A stretch of 64,000 nt of DNA from the NCBI RefSeq assembly GCF_002159645.1, contig NZ_NFJB01000013.1, positions 32,699-96,698 on the forward strand, in the 5' to 3' direction. Source of the DNA: Parabacteroides sp. An277. Lineage in GTDB: Bacteria; Bacteroidota; Bacteroidia; Bacteroidales; Tannerellaceae. The first letter of the stretch is position 1. Every line of letters begins with the position of its first letter. The notes under the pieces are model-generated. The model was not told the origin of the DNA. It saw only the letters and a list, made by a program, of their open reading frames with translations, and did no database searches. The position numbers and the translations under genes are program-made. Shown here piece after piece: positions 29,122-38,238 of this stretch.

Positions 29122-30852
29122 TTATTTATGGATGCGGATGTCTTTTACCTGAAGTTGGACAACCGTATTCTTATTATAGGTATTTTCTTCGACGGTATAA
29201 CAAATGTCGAAGGGTTTCATTTGCTTGATATGCTCGTTATAGCGGCTCATACCAAACGCAATAGCATGGATGATGGGCGAAGAATCGGACAGGCTATCGA
29301 TAATTTCCAGTTTGATGTGCTCCAATTCGCGTCCGACCAGTTTACTTGTCCCATAGTCTTTGACAGCTCGTGTACAGAAAATGGGTTTTTGATTCTCTGG
29401 TCCGAAAGGTCCCATCTCTTTCAAATCCCGTAAAAACTTGGGGGAAATTTCCTTGAAGTCCAGTATCGCATCGATATCGATTTGCGGTGTCAAGTCTTTC
29501 GTCCCCAATTGGGCAGCTACGGTTTGTTGGAACTTCTTTTTGAAGGCTTCCAGGTTTTCCTCTTTGAGCGAAAAGCCTACGGCATACGTATGTCCTCCGA
29601 AATTCTCCAACAAATCGCGGCAATTCTCAATTGCTGCATAAATATCGAATCCTACCACCGAACGAGCCGATCCCGTCAAGAACTCAGACGATTTGGTAAT
29701 TACAGCTACCGGCCGGTAGTATTTCTCCGTCAGGCGTGAAGCGACAATGCCAATCACTCCTTTATGCCACGTAGGATTGTATACCACAATAGCTTTTTGG
29801 TCTTTTTCTTGCTTACTTTGCTCCGCGATGAGGTGGCTGGCCTCTTCGGTTATCTTTTTGTCCAGTTCGCGTCGTTCATCATTGTACTGGTTGATGCTTT
29901 CGCTCTTTTTGCGGGCGGTAGCGCTATCTTTGGCGAGCATGAGTTCGACGGCCTCTTTTCCATTCATCATCCGTCCGGAGGCATTAAGGCGCGGACCTAT
30001 TTTGAATACGATGTCACTGATGGTAATCTCTTTGCCCGAAAGTCCACACACATCGATAATGCTCTTCATTCCGATGCTTGGATTCGAGTTGATTTGTCGT
30101 AATCCGTAGTAAGCCAACACGCGATTCTCGCCCGTAATGGGTACAATATCTGAAGCAATGCTCATAGCTACCAATTCTAATAGCTTTTCCAATTCGGCCA
30201 GCGGGAAGCCATTGTTGATGGCAAAGGCTTGCATGAACTTAAATCCTACGCCGCATCCCGAAAGATGTTCATAGGGGTATTTCGAGTCTTCGCGCTTTGC
30301 ATCCAATACGGCTACCGCATCGGGGAGCGTCTCGTCGGGCATGTGATGGTCGCATACAATGAAATCAATGCCTTTCTCCTTTGCATACGCTACTTTATCG
30401 TGTGCTTTAATACCACAATCGAGCGAGATAATAAGCGTAACGCCATGCTCAGCCGCATAATCTACGCCTCGGAACGAAACGCCCGACCCCTCGTCGTATC
30501 GATCCGGGATGTAATAATCCAAACTGGATGTATACGGTCTCAAATACTTATAAACCAGCGATACGGCTGTCGTACCGTCTACATCATAATCGCCATAAAT
30601 CAAAATCTTTTCTTTCTCTCCTAACGCTTGGTTCAGGCGCTCTACCGCTTTGTCCATATCGGGCATCAAGAAAGGATTCTCCAAGTCGTTCAGACTGGGT
30701 TTGAAGAATTTCTTGATAGCCTCGCGGGTGGTTAAGCCTCGTTGTACCAGCAAAAGGCTGATGGCTGGGCTTAGTCCCAGTTCTGCCACGAGCCGGTCTC
30801 GTTCCTGAAGCTCTGCTTGTGTAGGAGGTTGATAGTTCCATTTGTAAGTCAT
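29122..30852 (-). CDS. recJ: Single-stranded-DNA-specific exonuclease RecJ
   Basis: 576 residues from the ATG at 30852 (MTYKWNYQPP); the frame is open further upstream but without family similarity. The DHH phosphoesterase motifs are present: IYGDYDVDGTTA, LDCGIKAHDK and VCDHHMP; the DHHA1 domain has GGHTYAVGFSL. RecJ degrades 5' ends of single strands in recombination and mismatch repair. A near-match −7 box (TACCTTTA, minus strand, around 30941) could drive recJ-recQ. The downstream recQ starts 7 bp after it. Confidence 0.96.
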   Translation of the reverse strand: MTYKWNYQPPTQAELQERDRLVAELGLSPAISLLLVQRGLTTREAIKKFFKPSLNDLENPFLMPDMDKAVERLNQALGEKEKILIYGDYDVDGTTAVSLVYKYLRPYTSSLDYYIPDRYDEGSGVSFRGVDYAAEHGVTLIISLDCGIKAHDKVAYAKEKGIDFIVCDHHMPDETLPDAVAVLDAKREDSKYPYEHLSGCGVGFKFMQAFAINNGFPLAELEKLLELVAMSIASDIVPITGENRVLAYYGLRQINSNPSIGMKSIIDVCGLSGKEITISDIVFKIGPRLNASGRMMNGKEAVELMLAKDSATARKKSESINQYNDERRELDKKITEEASHLIAEQSKQEKDQKAIVVYNPTWHKGVIGIVASRLTEKYYRPVAVITKSSEFLTGSARSVVGFDIYAAIENCRDLLENFGGHTYAVGFSLKEENLEAFKKKFQQTVAAQLGTKDLTPQIDIDAILDFKEISPKFLRDLKEMGPFGPENQKPIFCTRAVKDYGTSKLVGRELEHIKLEIIDSLSDSSPIIHAIAFGMSRYNEHIKQMKPFDICYTVEENTYNKNTVVQLQVKDIRIHK

Positions 30853-31029
30853 TATATTATTTTTCTTTTTTATCTGTCTTAAAGGCTTCCCGTCCTTTAG
30901 GAGGAGGAAGCAAAAGGGCATGGCCCGTTTTCAATTTGTAAAGGTACACATTAAAATCCGTATTTACCCGCTTTGCCCCTGAAAATAGATTTTTTCTTGT
31001 TATTTTTCTGAAACTACGGGAATGATTTG

Positions 31030-31037
31030 TACTTTTG
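31030..31037 (+). promoter_or_regulatory. Possible −7 box (TACTTTTG) for the tsaC cluster
   Basis: TACTTTTG within GTACTTTTGC matches TAnnTTTG. If used, the leader is about 330 nt and runs through the palindrome group at 31133-31210. No −33 TTG at the right distance. Confidence 0.35.
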
Positions 31038-31132
31038 CCTGCGTAAAAACAACCGGAGGAAAAATCGGTACCCTGCCAGGAAAACTTTTCGGGTTGCCTA
31101 TGGAAAGTTTCCAAGATAGGCAGTATTTCTAT

Positions 31133-31210
31133 AAATATCGACGATATTTACACAAACATCGACGATGTTTGTATATCTTTAGTCTAAAGATAAAGAAATA
31201 TCGACGATAC
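31133..31210. repeat. Four palindromes at ~21-bp steps (ATCGACGAT core)
   Basis: AAATATCGACGATATTT (31133-31149), AAACATCGACGATGTTT (31154-31170), TATCTTTAGTCTAAAGATA (31174-31192) and a half-degenerate AAATATCGACGATAC (31196-31210). Steps are 21, 20 and 22 bp. Three of four share the core ATCGACGAT. They lie in the otherwise empty 515-bp gap between recJ and tsaC. Confidence 0.8.
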
Positions 31211-31367
31211 GTGAAGAAAAGACAGGCAGGAAAGCAAGTTTCCATAGGAGGTTTGGAAAGTTTTTCCGGGTAGCTTTTCCGTTTTGGCTGGGAATAGAAG
31301 ATGGAAAAGCGCCGGGATATGGATAATAGATATTAAGGTAAGTGATTAAAAAATAGAAAGAAAGACA

Positions 31368-31937
31368 ATGATTTCATGGGAAGAAGACATACGGAATGCG
31401 TGCCAAACGATGCAAAAGGGAGGACTCATTCTGTATCCGACCGATACGATTTGGGGAATCGGATGCGATGCAACAAACGAAGAAGCAGTGCGCCGGGTGT
31501 ATGAACTCAAACGGCGCGTAGACAATAAAGCGATGTTGGTGCTGGTGGATAACGCGATGCGGCTGGAAACGTACGTGGAAGAGGTGCCAGAGATTGCATG
31601 GAATTTGATTGAGGTAGCCGACGGGCCGCTTACGATTATTTATGACAAAGGGCGGAACTTGGCATCCAATTTATTGGGAACGGATGGAAGCGTGGGTATT
31701 CGCGTGACGCAAGAAGCCTTCTCGCAGAAGCTTTGTTTCCAGTTTCGTAAGCCTTTGGTCTCGACATCGGCTAACCTGAGCGGGGAACCTTCGCCGGCGC
31801 ATTTTGGCGAGATATCCGATGCCATCAAGCAAGGCGTAGATTATATCGTGAACTATCGGCAAGACGACCGGCAAAAAGCGGTACCTTCCCACATCATTAA
31901 GTTAGGGAAAGGCGGCCTGTTCCAGCTCATTCGGTGA
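31368..31937 (+). CDS. tsaC: Threonylcarbamoyl-AMP synthase (TsaC/Sua5/YrdC)
   Basis: 189 residues, the short TsaC form. Makes threonylcarbamoyl-AMP from threonine, bicarbonate and ATP for t6A37 modification of tRNAs reading ANN codons. Family motifs: ILYPTDTIWGIGCDA near residue 20, KRRVDNKAM, TIIYDKGRNLA, and PLVSTSANLSGEPSP. It begins a same-strand cluster; the sugar transferase gene starts 1 bp after its stop. Confidence 0.95.
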   Translation: MISWEEDIRNACQTMQKGGLILYPTDTIWGIGCDATNEEAVRRVYELKRRVDNKAMLVLVDNAMRLETYVEEVPEIAWNLIEVADGPLTIIYDKGRNLASNLLGTDGSVGIRVTQEAFSQKLCFQFRKPLVSTSANLSGEPSPAHFGEISDAIKQGVDYIVNYRQDDRQKAVPSHIIKLGKGGLFQLIR

Positions 31938-31938
31938 T

Positions 31939-33342
31939 ATGAATAAGTGGTGGCAAATAGGGAAGTACATGGTGGCCGATTGGGGGACGGCAGCACTTGC
32001 TTGGTTTCTGTTCAATCTTTTCCGATACCATCATTTGGTGGTTTTTCGCGAAGTGAGCACACTGGGCGAGTTTTTATGCTATCCTCATGTGCTATTAGGG
32101 CAGATAGGGATTCCGTTCTTTTGGTGGGTCGTATATTATTTTTCGGGATATTATAACTTTCCGGTATCACGTTCGCGGCTAAATGAGCTTTGGCTGACGT
32201 TGATATCCTCGTTTGTAGGTGTCATCATCTTGTTCTTTGTATTGATTATCAACGAAACGCCATTTGCTTATCAGCTATATTACCAATTCCTCGTGGTATT
32301 GTTTGGGACGCACTTCGGTTTGACATACTTGGTTCGCCTTAGCATCACGACTCATTTCTTGAATGCCCTGAAGCATGGGAAAGTATTCCAGCGGGTGGTT
32401 CTTTTCGGGATAGGTGCACGGGCCTTATCGATTGCCGGGCAATTGCAAGCGGTAGGGTATCGCGTGGTGGGCTTTGTCCCGGTCAGCGACGCGGAAGAAC
32501 AAGCCGTGCCCGACGAGTTGCTTTGGCGCGAACGGTCGCTTGTATCGGAACGGATTCAGCAACAAGCGGTAGACGAATTGGTAGTCGTGACGGAAGCCTT
32601 GGATAGCATTGCGCTATCTCAGTTCCTTTATACTTTATATATTTATAAAAAGCCAATCAAGGTATGGATGGACAAGCAATCCGTTCCTTTTTCGAAGATT
32701 CGATTACAAGCCGTCAACGGTGTACCGTTTGCGACTATCACGGAAAATAACTTCTCTCCGGCTGAACAGAACCTCAAGCTCTTTGCCGACCGGATTGTTT
32801 CCGCTGCGATGTTACTTTTGCTCTGTCCGTTGTATTTGTATATAGCTTGGCGGGTGAAACGAGATTCGCCGGGACCTATTATTTATAAGCAGGAACGTAT
32901 CGGATTGCATGGACGTCCGTTCTTAATTTATAAATTCCGCACGATGTATGTCGGTTCGGAAGAACAAGGTCCGATGCTTTCCCGAGAAGACGACAAACGG
33001 ATTACGCCTTTTGGTTCTATTATGCGGAAATACCGTTTGGATGAATTGCCTCAGTTCTGGAATGTTTTGAAGGGAGATATGTCGTTAGTCGGTCCGCGTC
33101 CGGAACGGAAATATTTTATCGATCAGATTGTACAGAAAGCACCTTACTATTATTTGCTTCATAACGTTCGACCGGGAATTACTTCGCTGGGTATGGTGAA
33201 ATATGGTTATGCCGGAACTGTTGATCAAATGATAGCACGCTTGGAATATGATATTGTATATTATGAAAATATGTCGCTGGCCTTGGACATCGCCATTTTG
33301 GTGTATACAGTCAAGACCGTGTTGACGGGTAAAGGAGTTTGA
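31939..33342 (+). CDS. Polyprenyl-phosphate sugar-1-phosphate transferase (WcaJ-like)
   Basis: 467 residues. Four to five N-terminal membrane segments (to about residue 130), a Rossmann-like CoA-binding-type middle domain (about 145-265, VVLFGIGARALSIAGQL), another membrane segment (AAMLLLLCPLYLYIAW) and the C-terminal bacterial sugar transferase domain with KQERIGLHGRPF, YKFRTM, LDELPQFWNVLKGDMSLVGPRPE. It loads the first sugar phosphate onto undecaprenyl phosphate for capsule, exopolysaccharide or O-glycan. No glycosyltransferase cluster follows, so it may start a glycan assembled by genes elsewhere. Confidence 0.93.
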   Translation: MNKWWQIGKYMVADWGTAALAWFLFNLFRYHHLVVFREVSTLGEFLCYPHVLLGQIGIPFFWWVVYYFSGYYNFPVSRSRLNELWLTLISSFVGVIILFFVLIINETPFAYQLYYQFLVVLFGTHFGLTYLVRLSITTHFLNALKHGKVFQRVVLFGIGARALSIAGQLQAVGYRVVGFVPVSDAEEQAVPDELLWRERSLVSERIQQQAVDELVVVTEALDSIALSQFLYTLYIYKKPIKVWMDKQSVPFSKIRLQAVNGVPFATITENNFSPAEQNLKLFADRIVSAAMLLLLCPLYLYIAWRVKRDSPGPIIYKQERIGLHGRPFLIYKFRTMYVGSEEQGPMLSREDDKRITPFGSIMRKYRLDELPQFWNVLKGDMSLVGPRPERKYFIDQIVQKAPYYYLLHNVRPGITSLGMVKYGYAGTVDQMIARLEYDIVYYENMSLALDIAILVYTVKTVLTGKGV

Positions 33343-33346
33343 TGAT

Positions 33347-35134
33347 ATGGCAAAAAACAGTTGGTTTTATAAATTCTTGCTTTGGCGGGAAAATACAATC
33401 AAAGAGAAACATTTTGTATTAATTGTAAGTTTTTTAGTAGGGATATGTACGGCTGCCTCCGCCATTATCTTGAAGAATTTGATTCATTGGATACAGCATC
33501 TCTTGTCTGTCAATTTTGATGCGGACCAGGTGAATTATTTATACCTTTTGTATCCGGTGGTAGGTATTCTCTTGTCGGGATTATTTGTGAAATATGTGGT
33601 GCGAGATGATATCAGCCACGGGGTAACGAAGATTCTTTATGCTATTTCGCAACGGAAAAGCCGTATTAAGTTGCATAACGTTTGGTCATCAACGGTCGCC
33701 AGTTCCGTAACGATCGGATTTGGTGGTTCAGTCGGGGCGGAGGCACCTATCGTCCTTACAGGAGCGGCTATCGGTTCCAATCTGGGCCGTCTCTTCCGTA
33801 TGGAGCAAAAAACATTGATGTTGCTCGTCGGCTGCGGGGCTGCAGGGGCTATTGCGGGTATCTTTAAGGCGCCGATTGCGGGTTTAGTTTTTGTGATTGA
33901 GGTGTTGATGCTCGATTTGACCATGACATCCGTTTTACCTTTGCTGATTACTTCCGTCACGGCGGCTACCGTCTCTTATATCTTCACAGGAACGGAAGCG
34001 ATGTTCCAGTTTTCTCAGACTGAAGTCTTTGCCATCGAGCGTATTCCTTATGTTATTTTGTTGGGAATCTTCTGCGGATTGGTGTCGCTTTATTTTACGC
34101 GGGTGATGAATTGGACGGAAGGTAAATTTCGACAATATGGGACCTCTTTTTGGCGCAAATTCCTCATGGGGGGAGCTACATTGAGTTTGCTTATTTTCAT
34201 TTTCCCTCCGCTTTATGGAGAAGGATATGATACCATTGGGTTTTTGCTGAATGGACAATTTGCCGGATTGATGGATAATAGTATGTTCTATTCGCTGAAC
34301 GATTCCTATTTTGGTATCATCATTTTTCTGGGTCTAATCTTATTGATGAAAGTGTTTGCATCGAGTGCCACAAACGGAGGCGGAGGATGCGGTGGTATTT
34401 TTGCACCCAGCTTATACTTGGGATGTATTGCAGGCTTTATCTTCGCGCATATCTCCAACTATTTCCCCTTTACCATGTATCTTTCGGAAAAGAATTTTGC
34501 CCTCTTGGGGATGGCAGGGGTGATGTCGGGCGTGATGCACGCGCCGCTAACGGGTGTTTTCCTGATTGCCGAGTTGACGGGTGGCTATGATCTTTTCCTT
34601 CCGTTGATGATTGTTTCCATTGGTTCCTATATTACGATTCTGATGTTCGAACCGCATAGTCTGTACTCTATGCGTTTGGCGCAGAAGGGTGAACTCCTGA
34701 CGCATCATAAGGATAAGGCGGTGCTTACGTTGCTGAGTACCGATAGTATAATTGAGCGGGATTTCCAGACCGTTTCACCCGAGATGACGCTGGGCGATAT
34801 GGTGAAGGTAATTGCGCGTAGCAGTCGTAATGTCTTTCCGGTAGTGGATGAACGGGGGGTGCTGCTGGGTATCGTATTGCTGGATAATATTCGGAATATT
34901 ATGTTCCGTCCCGAATTGTACAATCGTTTCCGTGTATCCAAGTTTATGGTTTCGGCTCCGGCAAAGATAGTGGTCAATACGCCGATGGAACAAATCATGC
35001 AGACGTTCGACGATACGAAGGCTTGGAATCTCCCAGTAGTCGACGAGACGGGACGTTACATGGGCTTTATGTCAAAGTCGAAGATATTTAATTCCTACCG
35101 GGAAGTGCTGGTGGATACCTTCTCGGGAGATTAA
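33347..35134 (+). CDS. ClC-type chloride channel/antiporter with two CBS domains
   Basis: 595 residues. Residues 20-440 form the ClC membrane domain with about ten hydrophobic segments; the selectivity loops are GFGGSVGAEAPIV (with the gating glutamate, as in GREGP) and GGGGCGGIFAPSLYLG. The C-terminal region (about 465-590) has two CBS domains (FPVVDERGVLLGIVLLDNI; LPVVDETGRYMGF) which may sense nucleotides. The glutamate gate suggests a 2Cl-/H+ exchanger, perhaps for acid resistance. It begins 4 bp after the sugar transferase. Confidence 0.92.
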   Translation: MAKNSWFYKFLLWRENTIKEKHFVLIVSFLVGICTAASAIILKNLIHWIQHLLSVNFDADQVNYLYLLYPVVGILLSGLFVKYVVRDDISHGVTKILYAISQRKSRIKLHNVWSSTVASSVTIGFGGSVGAEAPIVLTGAAIGSNLGRLFRMEQKTLMLLVGCGAAGAIAGIFKAPIAGLVFVIEVLMLDLTMTSVLPLLITSVTAATVSYIFTGTEAMFQFSQTEVFAIERIPYVILLGIFCGLVSLYFTRVMNWTEGKFRQYGTSFWRKFLMGGATLSLLIFIFPPLYGEGYDTIGFLLNGQFAGLMDNSMFYSLNDSYFGIIIFLGLILLMKVFASSATNGGGGCGGIFAPSLYLGCIAGFIFAHISNYFPFTMYLSEKNFALLGMAGVMSGVMHAPLTGVFLIAELTGGYDLFLPLMIVSIGSYITILMFEPHSLYSMRLAQKGELLTHHKDKAVLTLLSTDSIIERDFQTVSPEMTLGDMVKVIARSSRNVFPVVDERGVLLGIVLLDNIRNIMFRPELYNRFRVSKFMVSAPAKIVVNTPMEQIMQTFDDTKAWNLPVVDETGRYMGFMSKSKIFNSYREVLVDTFSGD

Positions 35135-35302
35135 GGATGGAACGGATTTATTCTGTTCACTAAAACACACAGGACAGTTAATCACTCATTTTGGTTTTGA
35201 GAATAAAAATACATGTAGCCCAAGAAAAAACTTGTGGTTATCTGTCCAACCTGTGTGATTCGTACGCTATATTACCAATAAACATACTAAAAAAGATTAT
35301 AT

Positions 35303-36274
35303 ATGAAGAAAGAAGATTTGAGAATTGTGTATATGGGGACGCCGGACTTCGCGGTAGCCAGTCTGCGTGCCTTGATGGAGGGTGGATATAACGTGGTAGG
35401 AGTCGTGACGATGCCGGACAAACCGATGGGTCGTCATGGTAGTGTGTTGCAATCCAGTGCGGTAAAGCAGTATGCGGTTTCTGTGGGGCTGCCGGTCCTC
35501 CAGCCAGAGAAGCTAAAGAATGAGGAGTTTCTGGAAGCGTTGCGGGCTTGGAAGGCCGATTTGCAGATTGTCGTGGCGTTTCGCATGTTGCCGGAGGTAG
35601 TCTGGGATATGCCGCGTCTGGGGACGTTCAATCTCCATGCCTCCTTGCTGCCTCAATACCGCGGAGCAGCGCCTATCAATTGGGCTGTCATCAACGGTGA
35701 AACGGAAACAGGCGTAACGACCTTCTTCCTCACGCACGAGATTGATACGGGGAAGATTATCCGTCAGCGTCGTCTCCCGATTGCGGAGACCGACGACGTG
35801 GGGACAGTACACGATGCCTTGATGACGATGGGGGCCGAACTGGTGACAGAGACGGTAGATTTGATTCTCGCCGGAAAAGCCGAGGCGATTCCACAAGAAC
35901 AGTTGATGCACGAAGCCGAGACGCTCCGCCCAGCCCCGAAGATTTTCAAAGAGACTTGCCGCATCGATTGGCATAGGTCGCTAAAGCATATTTATGATTT
36001 TGTGCGTGGCCTTTCACCCTATCCAGCGGCGTGGACAGAGATGGTGGATGCGGAGGATAAACGACAGGTATTAAAGGTATATCAAACCGAGATGCGCCCG
36101 GCATCGCATACCGACAGCACAGGCTCGCTCCATACGGATGGAAAGACCTATCTGGAGGTGGCTGTCGAGGGCGGATACCTCCGGTTGCTTTCCGTGCAGT
36201 TGGCAGGGAAAAAGCGGATGCCCATAGCCGCTTTCCTTAATGGAATGAAGCATCTGCCGCTGCGGGTAGAGTAA
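35303..36274 (+). CDS. fmt: Methionyl-tRNA formyltransferase
   Basis: 323 residues. Formylates initiator Met-tRNA using 10-formyltetrahydrofolate. The catalytic region NLHASLLPQYRGAAPINWAVI has the N-x-H pair, and the downstream aspartate is in HEIDTGKII. The C-terminal domain (about 210-320) is the tRNA-binding barrel. The 168-bp gap after the ClC gene is AT-rich with no clear −7 box, so co-transcription with tsaC is possible. An inverted repeat with a T run follows the gene. Confidence 0.96.
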   Translation: MKKEDLRIVYMGTPDFAVASLRALMEGGYNVVGVVTMPDKPMGRHGSVLQSSAVKQYAVSVGLPVLQPEKLKNEEFLEALRAWKADLQIVVAFRMLPEVVWDMPRLGTFNLHASLLPQYRGAAPINWAVINGETETGVTTFFLTHEIDTGKIIRQRRLPIAETDDVGTVHDALMTMGAELVTETVDLILAGKAEAIPQEQLMHEAETLRPAPKIFKETCRIDWHRSLKHIYDFVRGLSPYPAAWTEMVDAEDKRQVLKVYQTEMRPASHTDSTGSLHTDGKTYLEVAVEGGYLRLLSVQLAGKKRMPIAAFLNGMKHLPLRVE

Positions 36275-36333
36275 CACGAATGGTTTTTTGATAAGAGAGT
36301 GCATAAGTGTAGATAGCATACACTCTATTTTTT

Positions 36334-36420
36334 ACACACAGAGACACTAAGATACGGTCTATTTCGGTTGAAAACCGATAGCATAAACAAATACCGTGTC
36401 ATCGTGTCTCTGTTTTTTAT
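36334..36420 (+). terminator. Imperfect long inverted repeat with T run after fmt
   Basis: ACAGAGACACTAAGATACGGT near 36336 pairs (three mismatches in 21) with ACCGTGTCATCGTGTCTCTGT ending near 36411, followed by TTTTTT. Related in sequence (CAGAGACAC) to the repeat after rng at 1098-1176. Confidence 0.45.
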
Positions 36421-36480
36421 TTCTTTTCACCTACCTTCCTTTTTCTCCTAATTCCGAATAGGATTCCTTCCTCAATCGAT

Positions 36481-36784
36481 TTGCACCGCCGGTGCAAACG
36501 CCCAAATGTTAATAAACCTATTTGCACCGCCGGTGCAAATGCCGCCATGTTAATAGATGTATTTGCACCGCCGGTGCAAGTCTCCCAACGTTAATGGATG
36601 TATTTGCACCGCCGGTGCAAGTGTCCCAACGTTAATAGATGTATTTGCACCGCCGGTGCAAGTGTCCAAATGTTAATGGATGTATTTGCACCGTCGGTGC
36701 AAGCGTTCCAACGTTAATGGATATATTTGCACCGCCGGTGCAAGCGTTCCAACATTAATGGATGTATTTGCACCGCCGGTGCAA
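36481..36784. repeat. Eight-unit 41-bp array with TTGCACCGCCGGTGCAA palindrome
   Basis: The 17-nt palindrome starts at 36481, 36522, 36563, 36604, 36645, 36686, 36727 and 36768: a step of exactly 41 every time. Only the 6th copy has a base change (CCGTCGG). The 24-nt intervals are also related, sharing TTAATGGATGTAT at their 3' end, so these are tandem repeats rather than CRISPR spacers. The array lies between the converging fmt and CBM9-like genes. No gene is seen in 36275-37097. Confidence 0.95.
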
Positions 36785-36852
36785 TCTATTCCGGAAATAG
36801 GGGAGAGCCTTATTAAAAGGGTAAAAGAAAGAGGGTGTGTCGTAAGAGATAT

Positions 36853-36983
36853 ATAGGACGCAGAAAAACGCAGACTAAAGCGCAGATGCTCACAGATTTT
36901 TATTTTTTTGCGGTAAATATCGCGTAGCTATTAAAAGAATCTGCGTTTTTCTGCGCTTTAGTCCGCGTTTTTCTGCGTCCTAT
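36853..36983. repeat. 33-bp inverted repeat, MITE-like
   Basis: The segment at 36853-36885 is repeated in inverted orientation at 36951-36983 with a single mismatch, around a 65-nt AT-rich centre. The arms are rich in CGCAGA and end in ATAGGA. A shorter AACGCAGAT/ATCTGCGTT pair in the secA terminator (4944-4977) is similar. Confidence 0.75.
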
Positions 36984-37026
36984 TTCCTATTTCGATGTAC
37001 TGACCCTTTATCTTTTTCTGTTTTTT

Positions 37027-37065
37027 CAAAAAAAAGAGGCTGCGCCTATTTCGACACAGCCTCTT
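37027..37065 (-). terminator. Rho-independent terminator of the CBM9-like gene
   Basis: On the minus strand AAGAGGCTG pairs with CAGCCTCTT and is followed by a run of T. It lies 33 bp after the stop codon. Confidence 0.85.
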
Positions 37066-37097
37066 ATAAGGTAGATTAAGATAAAGAATAACGGGGA

Positions 37098-38204
37098 TTA
37101 TTTCCAAACCAACCCGTCTTGATTGATTCTCCATACGGTACCGTCTGCAGCCGGAAGTGTGATTTCGAACAGCGAAGCGGTACGTTCTACAGTAAGTTTG
37201 CTCATTTGTTCAGCCGAGCAGATATCGCTGGCTTTCAGTGTTTGGGCTGACGCGGCATAATGACCCGTTGCCTCCTGATATTCTTTCTGTCGATAATAAA
37301 GCTGGCGGAGTATCCATTTAGTTGCTTCTTCTGGTTTGGGTTGGAAAGTATCTTCCCCCTGGCCTGCAACTTTGTCGGAGAACTGAACATAACCCCAATA
37401 TTCCGGTAAATGGATGTTGATAACGCCCGTCGGAGCCCATACCCAATTATATTCGCGGATATTCTCTTCGCCCTCGATAGGAATTTTTACATATTTACCA
37501 TTTTCGGCCTTCACGGTCCATTCCACGCGAGAGAAATTCACGCGGAACTGGTCGCCAGCCTGTGGACGAGCGTTGGCACGGTCGCGCACTTGGTTTAATG
37601 CGCTCCAGGGGAAGAAGACCTCGATGCTCCACGACTTGTCCGTGTCGTTAGGATTGTTGAGTGTACCATCTACATGGACGCCCACCTTCTTACCCAGATA
37701 TTCCCAGTTGTTCACGACGCACGGACGATTACGATAAGGTTGACTCAGGTAGAGGTCCCAATCCGTCCCGTTTGCATTGATTTCATATTCCAAGTAATTG
37801 TGCGTCGAACCCATGGCATCGATAAAAATCTCGAAGTCGTTCTCTTTGAAGATGACGCAATCATGTTCGGTCTGGTACGCCCAAACATGTGGCTCGTCCA
37901 TAAGAGCAGCGAAATACATGCCATTCTCGTCGTAGGCCATTTTAGCGCGAGTTTGGAAATGGGGAGCAGGACGTTTATCGCCTTCAATATCCACGAAGTC
38001 CGACGTCCAAGGGATGGCATCCCATTCCGTCAGTTTGCCGTCCACCTTAATTTCGCCTGGCGCTTTGTAGCAGACGTATGTCGGCGGGTTGAGCGGTGTG
38101 ACGGGCGCGAAATCGATACTGGGTTCGTTGGCAGTCTGCGATTGCGGCGAACAAGCGGCCAGTAAAGCGCAGAGCGCACTGCATGTCAATACATTTTTCT
38201 TCAT
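37098..38204 (-). CDS. Carbohydrate-binding family 9-like lipoprotein
   Basis: 368 residues. Lipoprotein signal MKKNVLTCSALCALLAAC (Cys18). Residues about 40-240 match the CBM9-like beta-sandwich: IKVDGKLTEWDAIPWTSDF, RAKMAYDENGMYFAALMDEP, NDFEIFIDAMGSTHNYLEYEINANG and WSIEVFFPWSAL. The rest (about 260-368) includes a helical part and a short C-terminal beta region. In Bacteroidota such proteins bind or process sugars at the cell surface, but the substrate is unknown. Its own terminator follows. Confidence 0.85.
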   Translation of the reverse strand: MKKNVLTCSALCALLAACSPQSQTANEPSIDFAPVTPLNPPTYVCYKAPGEIKVDGKLTEWDAIPWTSDFVDIEGDKRPAPHFQTRAKMAYDENGMYFAALMDEPHVWAYQTEHDCVIFKENDFEIFIDAMGSTHNYLEYEINANGTDWDLYLSQPYRNRPCVVNNWEYLGKKVGVHVDGTLNNPNDTDKSWSIEVFFPWSALNQVRDRANARPQAGDQFRVNFSRVEWTVKAENGKYVKIPIEGEENIREYNWVWAPTGVINIHLPEYWGYVQFSDKVAGQGEDTFQPKPEEATKWILRQLYYRQKEYQEATGHYAASAQTLKASDICSAEQMSKLTVERTASLFEITLPAADGTVWRINQDGLVWK

Positions 38205-38238
38205 ATTTGCAAGTGTTTATTATTTGTTGTTTTCGTTT

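Noticed and set aside
31022..31273. 83-codon frame upstream of tsaC
   Set aside because: It crosses the palindrome group and has no family pattern; more likely leader or intergenic DNA.
36481..36784. CRISPR array
   Set aside because: The repeat is only 17 bp, the intervals are related to each other, and there are no cas genes or leader. It is a 41-bp tandem repeat.
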